Positions 56,901 through 64,000 of a DNA stretch of 64,000 bases are shown here, in pieces. The position numbers and the translations under genes were made by a program. The DNA comes from Anabaena sp. WA102. Lineage in GTDB: Bacteria > Cyanobacteriota > Cyanobacteriia > Cyanobacteriales > Nostocaceae. Location of the stretch: NCBI RefSeq assembly GCF_001277295.1, contig NZ_CP011456.1:2170001-2234000 (forward strand), given 5' to 3'. The notes under the pieces were generated by a model, which was not told where the DNA came from, did not search any database, and saw only the letters and a program-made list of their open reading frames with translations. The first letter of the stretch is position 1. Each line of letters opens with the position of its first letter.

Positions 56901-57409
56901 ATATCGCTGTAGAAAACCACCAACACAACTTAAATGATGGTGATATTGCTGTCAATGTTTTAGAATCTGCCACAGTTGATCAACCTCATGCTTATCATTT
57001 AGTATTTGCCATTGATAATAATGAAAGTAAATCAATGGAAACATTTCATTATTTACAAGATGGTGTGAAGCAACCAGGCACAGGATTAATCAGTAAACCT
57101 TTGCCACCATTTCCTCAAAGTGGTCAACATACTTTCTACATTTATCAAACTGATAGTGAGACAAATACTAAAAAATGGCTACGGATTGGTACACTCAGCA
57201 GACCAGATATTATCACAGATTATCCCTGTCAATATCATGTAACTCTTGATAATACAGGCATATTAAGAATGCACGCGGGGGCAGTTCCTTATTGGACATC
57301 TAATAATCAAGAATGTCTCGAACAAGAAGGATGTGTTTATCGGGCAGAATTGGAACTACAACCCAATGAAGTTGATAAAGAACGTGATCCTTTTTGCGGT
57401 ATTCATTAA
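53996..57409 (+). CDS. Hsp70-like ATPase (SrfB-like)
   Basis: 1,137 residues. About 170 residues of a beta-rich N-terminal domain come first. The actin/Hsp70 ATPase fold follows with phosphate-1 LALDFGTSNSTVTLF (about residue 178), insertions rich in charged helices, phosphate-2 VLDIGGGTTDLALI (about 501) and the adenosine motif DWLILSGKTCS (about 743). The C-terminal 300 residues are beta-rich and may be a substrate or partner-binding region. The size and plan fit the SrfB-type Hsp70-like family rather than DnaK. A good AAGGA site precedes the ATG. It lies between a dynamin-like GTPase and an unknown protein, suggesting joint function. Confidence 0.82.
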   Translation: MPVEIQLLPSFKLGMKENAQLHLPTIQIVPIKSNIPYISRITCIVRGTPNELAAKIQSSYRQFHSDTPKQIYNISQLGQNSCQLDAPLTTIVDCILKVIVEYFDSDAAGKPNLSISNHVCAECDLWFIPNLQTSSSSSTKNHPPMNTSQFDHYLHNLSQQLSEKLNEKQRKRFPGWLALDFGTSNSTVTLFDPIEVPIAEVLPREQELRLRERMAEWFNSSPDLALPDVSSGEWEKFLVDISKNLEIESYQLSEIFESDNKELFLEAIRQIELCLGTSDRFRRAVSKKLYAIYHEVFRVPTLESQNLIPVVLDIDRRSTEIPSEMEVSQLIPLKLRMGRDARDNRKKAIAQGTTVSVKEIISRFHHSPKRYFGQDRSFPIILEDDEENIQVNRLIQAAWAQLIELTEDYRQRARRRFSEGDFLTAVVTYPTVAPPVVRKEIKQLVQELGIDDVQTAYDEAVSVAIFFLWREFGGNLNIGIESFKTRCRQNGNKWSQNVLVLDIGGGTTDLALIELTLEDKTPFFADHEDRGLGGRYYKLTPKLLGSSGHLQLGGELITLRIFRLLKVAISDFLLTAVTTGDIESDKLEDLINSELNDRFLEDGKFKTGSLLKCIDKENPEGDVAFKDALDTAEKVLPTRWQQAPQRLQTFYTLWDHAEAAKLKLGQKTTTDGSLLTFTLNEQQIGELLAQSAVKFQVRSSESIYLTLDHQQFERAATSSIKEAIGIAKGLIESRLSSEPNQKVDWLILSGKTCSLDLVQQQIYEEFGQSPYFVWNPERITFVLEFTKLATSAGACYAEKLRRFRFDPEESKSLLRKGANQLEIDVKNLFYYLPCNFKRKTQSNDPLAIFSAGQELYQLAPWDTVAKVRTPWQGIQLTNIIHRQDYENGTFRLWGSFDGKILMDKLGMEEQEFLKKIKVQFEIDQALQFSILLCRGNPHYLIDVVGIDINSVISKSTENALFTDGNLKWNIAVENHQHNLNDGDIAVNVLESATVDQPHAYHLVFAIDNNESKSMETFHYLQDGVKQPGTGLISKPLPPFPQSGQHTFYIYQTDSETNTKKWLRIGTLSRPDIITDYPCQYHVTLDNTGILRMHAGAVPYWTSNNQECLEQEGCVYRAELELQPNEVDKERDPFCGIH

Positions 57410-57414
57410 GTTCA

Positions 57415-57447
57415 AGATCCCCGACTTCTTCAAGAAGTCGGGGATCT
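57415..57447. repeat. 33-bp palindrome R5, copy 2
   Basis: A perfect AGATCCCCGACTTCTT inverted pair, 6 bases after the Hsp70-like stop. It could also work as a weak terminator or mRNA stabiliser before the next gene. Confidence 0.85.
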
Positions 57448-57477
57448 AAAATCTTTTATTTTCATCCTGATAAAATT

Positions 57478-58599
57478 ATGCAGAATCTACATAAACTATT
57501 AACTATAGAAAACTCAGAATTAGCCAAAATATTGCGGTTTAATTTATATGGATTAGCTGCAACTTTAACAAAAGCAAATCAAGAATATCCATTTGATGCC
57601 GGATGTCAGGTATGCGAAGAACTTCTACAAGAACTTCATCAATTATTAGAACCATCATCCTCAGATCCCCGACTTATTAAAGAAGTCGGGGATCTCAAAC
57701 AACCTGAATTAACAAATAAATTAAAATTATTAAAATTAAAAGAAATTTTTAATAACAATTCAGAATTAAATTCTTATTTAGGTAATTCTCATATTCAAGG
57801 TCAAACTGATACGGAAATATGGAACGAAATTCATAGAAAACTATTGCGAGTTCCTGAAGATGTAGCGACATCTTGGCGACATAAGGCTTTAGAATTAGCA
57901 CAGGAAGTAGGGGCAGTTGTAGATAATATCAATCTGAATGAATTGCCATTTGTGCGTGATGAAATTATTTATCCGGGGTTGAGTGGTACAGTTCAAGCCA
58001 AAGGACTATGTTTATCTCAAACAGCTTTGATAAATTCAGAAATTTCCCAAACTCATCTTTCCGATAATTTATATTTAATCGCCGGATTTTTACTTTTATA
58101 TATTAAGTTTATAGAAATAGATCCAGATTTATATCATGCTTTAAAAAGTGTTTTTAGCTTTGATATAGTTTCTTTATCTGCCAAATTGGAACAACGTCAT
58201 CAATATATTGATGCTTTAAGCGATCGCTTTCACCGCATCCAAAGAATAGATGAAAATACTGATGCAGTTCTTAATTTATGTGCTTGGATTGACATAGATG
58301 AAGCCATTCATTCCTTAGTATTTATCCCCCCTGCGGAACGTTATTCTTGGTGGGGAAAATTACAAAAAGAATCCCGACATCTGTTAAAAAAAGCCGCCGA
58401 TAAAGCTATTAAAGCAGGTAATGAAGTCCGACTCAAACAATTATCAGGACTGTATGCTGATGTTTGTGAATTTTCTAAGGATGACCTGCAATTAGACTGT
58501 GGTGGTAATCCTGGCGAGGTATTAACCTGTTTGCGAGTCTATGCCAAAATTAATCAGCAACAGTATCCAGGAAGAGTGATATTTCGGACTTTACGCTAG
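57478..58599 (+). CDS. unknown third member of the dynamin-Hsp70 series
   Basis: 373 residues from the ATG at 57,478 (MQNLHKLLTIENS); the frame extends upstream into palindrome R5, which is not considered coding. It is largely helical with no signal peptide. A hydrophobic helix DNLYLIAGFLLLYIKFIEI lies near residue 200, and the C-terminal part has WIDIDEAIHSLVFIPPAERYSWW. A third copy of palindrome R5 is translated inside it (SDPRLIKEVGDLK). No family is recognised. Position and orientation suggest it works with the two upstream proteins. Confidence 0.75.
   Translation: MQNLHKLLTIENSELAKILRFNLYGLAATLTKANQEYPFDAGCQVCEELLQELHQLLEPSSSDPRLIKEVGDLKQPELTNKLKLLKLKEIFNNNSELNSYLGNSHIQGQTDTEIWNEIHRKLLRVPEDVATSWRHKALELAQEVGAVVDNINLNELPFVRDEIIYPGLSGTVQAKGLCLSQTALINSEISQTHLSDNLYLIAGFLLLYIKFIEIDPDLYHALKSVFSFDIVSLSAKLEQRHQYIDALSDRFHRIQRIDENTDAVLNLCAWIDIDEAIHSLVFIPPAERYSWWGKLQKESRHLLKKAADKAIKAGNEVRLKQLSGLYADVCEFSKDDLQLDCGGNPGEVLTCLRVYAKINQQQYPGRVIFRTLR
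57663..57695. repeat. 33-bp palindrome R5, copy 3, in frame inside a gene
   Basis: AGATCCCCGACTTATT and AAGAAGTCGGGGATCT with one mismatch, adding 11 codons to the unknown gene in frame. Confidence 0.9.
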
Positions 58600-58741
58600 A
58601 GGCAGAACTTTGTCCAAATTTCCCTTGTATTTGCCCATGTAGAATATAGGTATTAAACATTCTATTTCATAACTGTAAAACAACCATAGTATTCCTGTAT
58701 TTAGTGTTATAATTTCCATATCTCAACTAGTGGATACAATC

Positions 58742-59434
58742 ATGATTGACCAACTTCTCATCAAAACTGAAATTGATAATTGTGATGTACCAGATGCCAA
58801 CCTCCTCATCACTGAAGATGATACAACTGTAGATAATCTCGCATCTGCCAAACAACAACGCCTTTTAGTCGGTTCGCTTTACAGTTCTTTACAAAATCAG
58901 GTTTTTTTAGCTGAAGCCAATGTTGGTGTTTATCATACTTATGGTGAACCTCCCATAGTTCCTGATGTGTTTATTAGTTTTGATGTGCAAATTCCTGAGA
59001 ACTGGTGGGAAAAACAAAATCGTTCTTACCTAGTTTGGAATTTTGGTAAATTCCCGGAACTCGTACTGGAAATTGTTTCTAATAAAGATGGGAATGAATT
59101 AGCTAAAAAGCTGCAAATTTATGAGCAAATGCGAGTTTTATATTATATTGTCTATGACCCAAATAAAAATTTAGGAGAAGAAATTCTCAGAATTTATACT
59201 CTCCAGGGTAGACGTTATATAGAAACTACAGATAATTGGTTAGAAGATATTGGGTTAGCTATAACTTTATGGACTGGAGAATTTGAAGGTAGAAATGATT
59301 CTTGGTTACGTTGGTGTGATCAAAATAGTAATATTTTACTAACCGGTGATGAACGGGCTAAAAATGCCGAAGCACGCGCTCAATTACTAGCAGAAAAGTT
59401 AAAGGCTTTGGGTGTAGATCCTGATAGTATTTAA
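58742..59434 (+). CDS. Uma2-family PD-(D/E)XK protein
   Basis: 230 residues from the ATG at 58,742 (an in-frame GTG at 58,730 is possible). The Uma2 (DUF820) pattern is present: PDVFISFDVQIPENWW, then FPELVLEIVSNKDGNE and LAKKLQIYEQMRVLYYIVYDP, with the acidic PD and E-K pair of the nuclease-like site. A TATAAT box lies at 58,708-58,713. The family is extremely abundant in cyanobacteria and its function is unsettled. A direct link to the preceding triad is not implied by the 140-base gap. Confidence 0.9.
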   Translation: MIDQLLIKTEIDNCDVPDANLLITEDDTTVDNLASAKQQRLLVGSLYSSLQNQVFLAEANVGVYHTYGEPPIVPDVFISFDVQIPENWWEKQNRSYLVWNFGKFPELVLEIVSNKDGNELAKKLQIYEQMRVLYYIVYDPNKNLGEEILRIYTLQGRRYIETTDNWLEDIGLAITLWTGEFEGRNDSWLRWCDQNSNILLTGDERAKNAEARAQLLAEKLKALGVDPDSI

Positions 59435-59460
59435 ATCTGACTTAATGATTTTTAGAGATT

Positions 59461-59650
59461 GTCAACTTAACCGAAAAATGTCTTATTTATTGGCTTTCGC
59501 ACCCGCCATGAAATGAATTTCATGGCTAATAGTCAAAGTTTACTAAAGTAAACTATAGATTTATGGGGATTTTTAGTCATCTTCAGATGACTTTTGCTAT
59601 TAGACTGGGAATTCATTCCCAGGCGGGCTATGGGTTTTCCGTAATGTTAT
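59461..59650. repeat. element R1, copy E (core without ends)
   Basis: It starts GTCAACTTAACCG and ends GGGTTTTCCGTAATG. The core has ATGAAATGAATTTCAT, AGTTTACTAAAGTAAACT, GTCATCTTCAGATGAC and CTGGGAATTCATTCCCAG palindromes, matching copy C where the R2 insertion is removed. It ends inside the ParE reading frame. Confidence 0.7.
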
Positions 59651-59756
59651 AAAGGTCAATAATTCTATCCGCTACTACTTGATTATCAGTAGCAATATAC
59701 AACCATATTTGAATCAAGTCCTCTTCCGCTTTGGTAGTACGAAGCAAATATGCCAT
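59628..59756 (-). pseudogene. parE: ParE toxin gene truncated by element R1-E
   Basis: The frame starts at 59,756, 4 bases after the antitoxin stop, and reads MAYLLRTTKAEEDLIQIW, LYIATDNQVVADRIID, then runs into the repeat and stops after 42 residues. The opening sequence is typical of ParE toxins, which normally have 90-105 residues; the catalytic or binding C-terminal half is missing. The toxin is therefore almost certainly inactive. Confidence 0.75.
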
Positions 59757-59760
59757 CTAA

Positions 59761-60042
59761 TTACACATCCCTCTCAGAAATCTGAGCGAAACGCTTTCGT
59801 GCTTCTAGCTTAATAGCGTCTATGTTTGCATACTTTCCAGTACCGCTATCAATACCTTCTTGCCACAAACGATGTATTTCCTCAATATTTTGGGATTGAA
59901 TAAACCGCTTATATTTCCAGTCCCGCAGTGCTTCGCGGATGATTTCACTACTGCTGGCATATTCACCAGATTTTACCGCATCACGAACCAAAGTAGCCAT
60001 TTCTGGTGTTAGGGCAATGCTAAGTTTTTCGACGTTAGGCAT
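59761..60042 (-). CDS. parD: ParD-type ribbon-helix-helix antitoxin
   Basis: 93 residues. The N-terminal strand VEKLSIALTPEMATLV and helices RDAVKSGEYASSSEIIREALRDW match the ParD/CopG-type RHH fold that binds operator DNA and, through the C-terminal helix, the toxin. The toxin gene directly downstream is truncated, so this is an orphan antitoxin that may still repress its promoter. Confidence 0.88.
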   Translation of the reverse strand: MPNVEKLSIALTPEMATLVRDAVKSGEYASSSEIIREALRDWKYKRFIQSQNIEEIHRLWQEGIDSGTGKYANIDAIKLEARKRFAQISERDV

Positions 60043-60125
60043 AGGTCATACCTCTATTTTGCTCTATAGTAGCAATATTTCCTACCAAATTCATATTTTA
60101 ATCAAATTTATATCTGTTTGTAGGT

Positions 60126-60281
60126 TCAACAAAACATATTAACAACCCAATGCCGAACTAGTTCTACGATTATTCTCCAGCGTCCCTGATTTTCTACAAT
60201 CACATCATGATGTTTCAAAACTTCTAAAGCTTTCTGTAAATCAGTTTCATCTATTCCCGTCAACTCAATTAATTCATTCAT
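60126..60281 (-). pseudogene. C-terminal fragment of an ATPase-like protein
   Basis: A 51-residue frame, MNELIELTGIDETDLQKAL, then VLKHHDVIVENQGRW and IIVELVRHWV, resembles the winged-helix end of AAA/STAND-like ATP-binding proteins. No upstream part continues it: other frames just upstream contain stops. It looks like the remnant of a larger gene. Confidence 0.5.
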
Positions 60282-60613
60282 TTAAACCTAATCCTGCGGT
60301 GTGTTTTGCCAGGTGACTTAAAAGTATTTGTTGAGTATTATCATTATTTTCCTCAGCTTGACCACAGAAACCATTTTCAAAGACTTATTAACATTTGGAG
60401 GTAAACCTGTTGCTGTGATTTTATCTATTGCGGTTGTGATTGTAGCGACTCCAATACCTATTGCGGCTTTGAAACTATCCCCAAGTCAAATCAATCAACC
60501 TACAAATAATTCCCGTTTGACTCCGTGATTCCTAACTCCTACCATCATAAAAAACCTTGGCAAAACCTCGAAAAATATCAAGTTCTGCCAAGGTATTTAA
60601 TTACAAGTAATTA
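60282..60613. other. spacer with a small hydrophobic frame, no certain gene
   Basis: A plus-strand frame at 60,328-60,528 could encode 66 residues with one membrane segment (PVAVILSIAVVIVATPIPIAAL) but has no ribosome site and a TTG start; it may be a gene remnant. A hairpin of ACCTTGGCA and TGCCAAGGT lies at 60,553-60,594. Confidence 0.35.
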
Positions 60614-62478
60614 CTCCCGGTTCGCCCATTTTTGCGAGAGTTAGAAGAATTCTACTCAGGAGTAAAAGATTGACCACTAAGCTGAGTATAAATAGTAGGG
60701 GGAAACCCAAGTAAAACAAGAATACGCTGCTGTAAAGGGGAAAGAGTAGTTAAATGAGTGTAGACTTCATTGTTAACCTCAATTAATATCAATGTGATTT
60801 CTTTAAATGCAACAAGAAGCATTTCAGCAGTAGGACGTGCCGTTTTACGCTGAGGATTACCAGCATAAAGTCCAGCCAATTTTTCTTGATTTTTGTCAAG
60901 ATGGCGACGAACCTGAAACTCTAAAAGAGTCAAAACTCGCAAACCAATTGAAAGTAGTCGGATCAAACCAGTAATATGGTCTTCACGTTGTAAATAAATT
61001 GGAGTTAAAGAAAGAGGAAAGCCTTTAAGTCGAGCAAATCCTCGTTCTGTCAAATACTCATCTCTATAAGCACGAACTGCTTGTTTCAAACTCAGGTTAG
61101 CTTCAGTTTCATTAGTGACATAAACTCGCCAGCCTAACAGTTGAACTTGTTGTTTTACCGCGTCTTCATTAATTTTAAAATCTAAATTAAAGGAAACTTC
61201 TTCTATTATTTGAGATTGACGTTCGCCATATTGTCTTTTAACTTTTTCAACTCGCTGAGTTTGAATATCAATTTCAAATAATCCCCCAGTCCGATAACGC
61301 TTGAGAATCTCAGCTACAGATAACTCCCACTCTGGAAATGATGTCAGCTTTTTCTTGCCGCGTTTGGGGATTTTTAGTTGTTCAAGAGCATGAACGGTTT
61401 TCTGTATGCGTTCACGTAGATATTTTTCCTCTGTCTGGGCAATGGCATAAGAACGGACTACTAATTGTCGCTCTTCCCAAGATATTTCTTGCTCGTTAAT
61501 CTTTTCTTTTTGGAGCAATTTTAGTTCAAATCCTTCAGCAATCTCTCTCGTTTTTCCATCTGCATAATCATAATTGATAGTTGTCAATTCTTGTTTTTCA
61601 TCCCAAACTGGTTGCAGATATTCTCTTAATTTTTCTGTCGGTGTTTGCTTGGCATTTAAAGGACATAGATAAAAATCTCCCCCTGATACAATATGGATTC
61701 TTGTCCCCATTGATGCCATTTTACAGTCCCCAATATACAGTAATCCTGGCTGTTTTAGCGTCGAACGGACTCTCTCAATTGCGGGGATATATAAAGGGTC
61801 ATCTGCTTTTTCTCCCGATAATATTTCTGTTGCTATTGGCATTCCTAATGGGTCTAATGTTGATAGCATGATTTTGACTTGTGCCAAATCTGGACGATGG
61901 TCTTTGCTATGACCCCATTGAAATAGCCCTTCAGTATTCACCCCGCAATAACTTGAAGCTGTTGTACTATCCAGTCTTACCCGTTCTGGTTTGATATCAT
62001 ACACTTGCAACAAATTACTTCCCAGTTCTTCCTCAAACGCATACCAGTTCTCGTCACAGTTAAGGTAACGCAATACTGCTTCTAATCGGTCATCGGTTAG
62101 GTCAAGTTCGTTTAAGCTTTCACCAATCAATTTTTTCAATGTTTCTAACCGTTTACCAGCCCAGGCTTGAACTTGATTTAAACGGTGGTCTGCTTGCGAT
62201 AAGATATGTGTTAACCAGATCACTGCTACATTCCCCAAGCTTTGTCCTCGCCAATTTCCATGGGTGGGGAAGTTTTTATCTATTAGCTTTTGTACACCCA
62301 TCCGTTCTATCTGTGTGAGTAGTACGGGTATGTCATCTACTCGTTCGTTTGTAATTATGGATTCAGTTGCCATAACGTCGAACATATACTTACTTAGCTT
62401 ATTTTGTATAACCTGTCTCTGATTATACTTTTATCTGCACATTTTTCCTAACTCCCTAAAAAATGGGCGAACCGGGAG
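60614..62478 (-). mobile_element. IS1634-family insertion sequence, apparently complete
   Basis: Perfect 20-bp inverted ends CTCCCGGTTCGCCCATTTTT (60,614-60,633) and the complement at 62,459-62,478 enclose a single transposase gene. TAATTA flanks both sides (60,608-60,613 and 62,479-62,484). As TAATTA is self-complementary, it may be a target duplication or an extension of the inverted ends. Confidence 0.9.
60652..62385 (-). CDS. IS1634-family transposase
   Basis: 577 residues. The N-terminal DUF4277-like part (VDDIPVLLTQIERMGVQKLID) is followed by the DDE domain: first Asp in VRLDSTTAS, second in LLYIGDCKMAS, and the Glu region in YLTERGFARLKG (Y-x-x-x-x-R-like signature). It moves the element by cut-and-paste or related DDE chemistry. 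The frame is intact and it lies inside perfect terminal inverted repeats, so the element may be active. Confidence 0.92.
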   Translation of the reverse strand: MFDVMATESIITNERVDDIPVLLTQIERMGVQKLIDKNFPTHGNWRGQSLGNVAVIWLTHILSQADHRLNQVQAWAGKRLETLKKLIGESLNELDLTDDRLEAVLRYLNCDENWYAFEEELGSNLLQVYDIKPERVRLDSTTASSYCGVNTEGLFQWGHSKDHRPDLAQVKIMLSTLDPLGMPIATEILSGEKADDPLYIPAIERVRSTLKQPGLLYIGDCKMASMGTRIHIVSGGDFYLCPLNAKQTPTEKLREYLQPVWDEKQELTTINYDYADGKTREIAEGFELKLLQKEKINEQEISWEERQLVVRSYAIAQTEEKYLRERIQKTVHALEQLKIPKRGKKKLTSFPEWELSVAEILKRYRTGGLFEIDIQTQRVEKVKRQYGERQSQIIEEVSFNLDFKINEDAVKQQVQLLGWRVYVTNETEANLSLKQAVRAYRDEYLTERGFARLKGFPLSLTPIYLQREDHITGLIRLLSIGLRVLTLLEFQVRRHLDKNQEKLAGLYAGNPQRKTARPTAEMLLVAFKEITLILIEVNNEVYTHLTTLSPLQQRILVLLGFPPTIYTQLSGQSFTPE

Positions 62479-62608
62479 TAATTACTATTAAATCCCAACT
62501 TTACAGCGGTTTCTGCTCTTATGAGGTGCATCTTAGCCCCCTCATCGCTTGCGGGGGTGGGGTTGGGGGTGGGGTTCTTGTACCTGATAAGACCGGAAAG
62601 TGCTTTAA

Positions 62609-64000
62609 TTAAACCAGGACAAACTGATTAGGATTAGCCACACTCAAAGCACTGGCTTGAATACCAGTTAAAGTGGCTAAAGTTTGACCACCAAAGATAA
62701 CCGCAGTATCAGCACCAACTTGAGTCAAAGTTAGATTGGCGGTAGTGATGCCTAAACTAGCAGCACCCTTAATACCAATCACATCAGTACCAACTTGGAA
62801 ATCTAGAACTGTGTTAGCGGCTTTTGGTAGTTCAGCGTTGACAATCCAGAATTGGTCAGCACCAGCACCACCAGATAAAAGGTTGCCACCACCTAAACCG
62901 GCAAAGAATTTATCGTTACCACTACCACCTAATGCCCGGTCATTGCTACCTAAATAGAAAGTATCATCACCAGCGCCACCAGACATCCGATTCTCACCTT
63001 TACCATCTCTAGCATCAAATTCATCATTGCCATCACTGCCGAAGGCTACGTCGTTGCGACTAACGTAGATTTTATCGTTACCGCTACCAGTGTCAATGAT
63101 GTTGTTACGAGCATTGCTATTGAATGCTAAATCAACTTCATCGTTTCCTGCACCACTAAATACAGTGTCTTGAACCCCATCTATATTTTGAAGTGCAATT
63201 AAGGTATCTGCGCCAGTAGTTCCAGAAACAAAGTCTTCCTGATTAACTTCAGTTACTGAGGCAAACAAAGTTTTAGCAATGTGGACTTGATCAACGGTAT
63301 TAGCAAGACCGGGGATTTGAAAACCGTAGGATTCAAAACCTGTACCGATTGAATTTGTTAGTGTTTCAGAGTCAACACCTTGATAGTAAACAGGGACAGG
63401 ACGGTTGGTATGGGTTCCCCATTCGTATTTATCGGTGGCGCTAGTTCCCCAGAATTGCCCAGAACCAGAGATTGTGTCAATGGTAGTTAATTGTTCAGCA
63501 CCGAGGTTTCTGACTAATGTAGGGTAGTCGCCATTAAGGGTAAGGTAATGGTCATGGTCAGCAGTAACGATCAGTTGGTTATCCGCCCAACCACCATTTT
63601 GGTTAATCCACTCAATGGTAGAGCCAATCGCTTTGTCAAAGTCTAAAATTGTGCCAATCAGGTTGTCAAGGTTGTTGTCGTGGGCAGCCCAGTCAATATC
63701 ACCAGCTTCAACCATCAACCAGAAACCATCAGGATCTTTACCTAATACAGATAAAGCGGCTTTAGTCAGGTCATCAAGAGTTGGGTTTTCGTCAGTCTCT
63801 CTGGCAATGAACTGTGTATCTGTTTCACCAGGATTGAGAGGTCTCAGGGTATCTGGATTTAGACCCTTGGTTGAGTAGACGGTGAACATTCCCAAGCCAG
63901 TGGTGCTGTAGTCACCATCGGCAGAACTAACGGGCAAGTTACCATCTTGTCCACGCGCACCATAGAGACCAAGGAGGCGATCGCCTTTTTCGGGATCAAG
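62609..64000 (-). CDS. alkaline phosphatase with C-terminal RTX repeats (5' end off the window)
   Basis: The open frame runs from the stop at 62,609 to the right edge (464 residues seen). The N-terminal visible part is the second half of a PhoA-type phosphatase: EAGDIDWAAHDNN, VTADHDHYLTL and WGTHTNRPVPVYY supply metal-site Asp and His residues. From about 63,230 downwards come hemolysin-type calcium-binding repeats (GAGNDEVDL, GSGNDKIYV, GGAGDDTFYL, GGAGADQFWI) and a C-terminal tail with VLDFQVGTDVIGI. The plan indicates export by a type I secretion system and extracellular phosphate scavenging. No TTG or ATG near 63,937 is a true start, since coding similarity continues upstream. Confidence 0.9.
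   Translation of the reverse strand, partial: LDPEKGDRLLGLYGARGQDGNLPVSSADGDYSTTGLGMFTVYSTKGLNPDTLRPLNPGETDTQFIARETDENPTLDDLTKAALSVLGKDPDGFWLMVEAGDIDWAAHDNNLDNLIGTILDFDKAIGSTIEWINQNGGWADNQLIVTADHDHYLTLNGDYPTLVRNLGAEQLTTIDTISGSGQFWGTSATDKYEWGTHTNRPVPVYYQGVDSETLTNSIGTGFESYGFQIPGLANTVDQVHIAKTLFASVTEVNQEDFVSGTTGADTLIALQNIDGVQDTVFSGAGNDEVDLAFNSNARNNIIDTGSGNDKIYVSRNDVAFGSDGNDEFDARDGKGENRMSGGAGDDTFYLGSNDRALGGSGNDKFFAGLGGGNLLSGGAGADQFWIVNAELPKAANTVLDFQVGTDVIGIKGAASLGITTANLTLTQVGADTAVIFGGQTLATLTGIQASALSVANPNQFVLV

Noticed and set aside
60328..60528. A 66-codon plus-strand frame with a membrane segment
   Set aside because: TTG start, no ribosome site, and neighbours are gene fragments; kept only as a note in the spacer entry.

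Overview
The window looks like chromosomal DNA of a filamentous, heterocyst-type cyanobacterium (Nostocales; Dolichospermum, Anabaena or Aphanizomenon would fit, but the genus is inference). The support is the AT-rich base composition, many HIP1 octamers (GCGATCGC) inside genes, cyanobacterial families (DUF1816, DUF4347 adhesin, chaperone-usher proteins of cyanobacterial type, WD40-STAND NTPases, Uma2), and dense small dispersed repeats between and even inside genes. No tRNA, rRNA or CRISPR array was seen.

Layout. 1-16,207 (minus) is one uninterrupted reading frame of at least 5,402 codons for a giant repetitive surface or secreted adhesin that runs off the left edge; a 246-codon companion lies just upstream. 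17.6-25.7 kb (minus) holds a chaperone-usher-like set (PapD-like chaperone, pilin-like subunit, usher-like barrel), broken up by an oppositely oriented, apparently C-terminally truncated NB-ARC/STAND NTPase gene, a small conserved-looking gene and many repeats. 26.7-36.7 kb (minus) holds ilvD, a GxxExxY protein, a large STAND NTPase with 14 near-identical WD40 repeats, its AAA ATPase neighbour and a pentapeptide/TPR exported protein. 36.9-40.4 kb (plus) encodes a DsbA-like thioredoxin, two tandem CAP-domain proteins and an alpha/beta hydrolase. 40.5-49.9 kb is mostly housekeeping on the minus strand: DUF1816 protein, rlmB with a minisatellite-encoded N-terminus, mrnC, a STAS protein, carA, a toxin-antitoxin-like pair, trpD and a D12 adenine methylase, plus a plus-strand aspartic protease lipoprotein and a relic of a TnpB-type element. 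50.0-59.4 kb (plus) encodes a cytochrome b561-like protein, then a dynamin-like GTPase, an Hsp70-like ATPase and an unknown protein in series, then a Uma2 protein. 59.6-64.0 kb holds a ParD antitoxin with a ParE toxin cut short by a repeat, an ATPase fragment, an apparently intact IS1634-type insertion sequence, and the 3' part of an alkaline phosphatase with RTX repeats that leaves the right edge.

Themes. Several loci concern the cell envelope and exterior (adhesin, chaperone-usher set, CAP proteins, RTX phosphatase, DsbA). Several others resemble signalling or conflict NTPases (NB-ARC, STAND-WD40 plus AAA, dynamin plus Hsp70). The dynamin-Hsp70-unknown series at 51.1-58.6 kb is the best candidate for a little-described functional system. 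The second theme is repeat traffic: at least five families of palindromic or TIR-bearing short repeats occur here, nested in each other, truncating genes (parE), supplying codons in frame (WD40-STAND gene, the 373-residue gene, the methylase C-terminus) and expanding as minisatellites (12 bp at 18.6 kb, 75 bp in rlmB, 126 bp in the WD40 gene).
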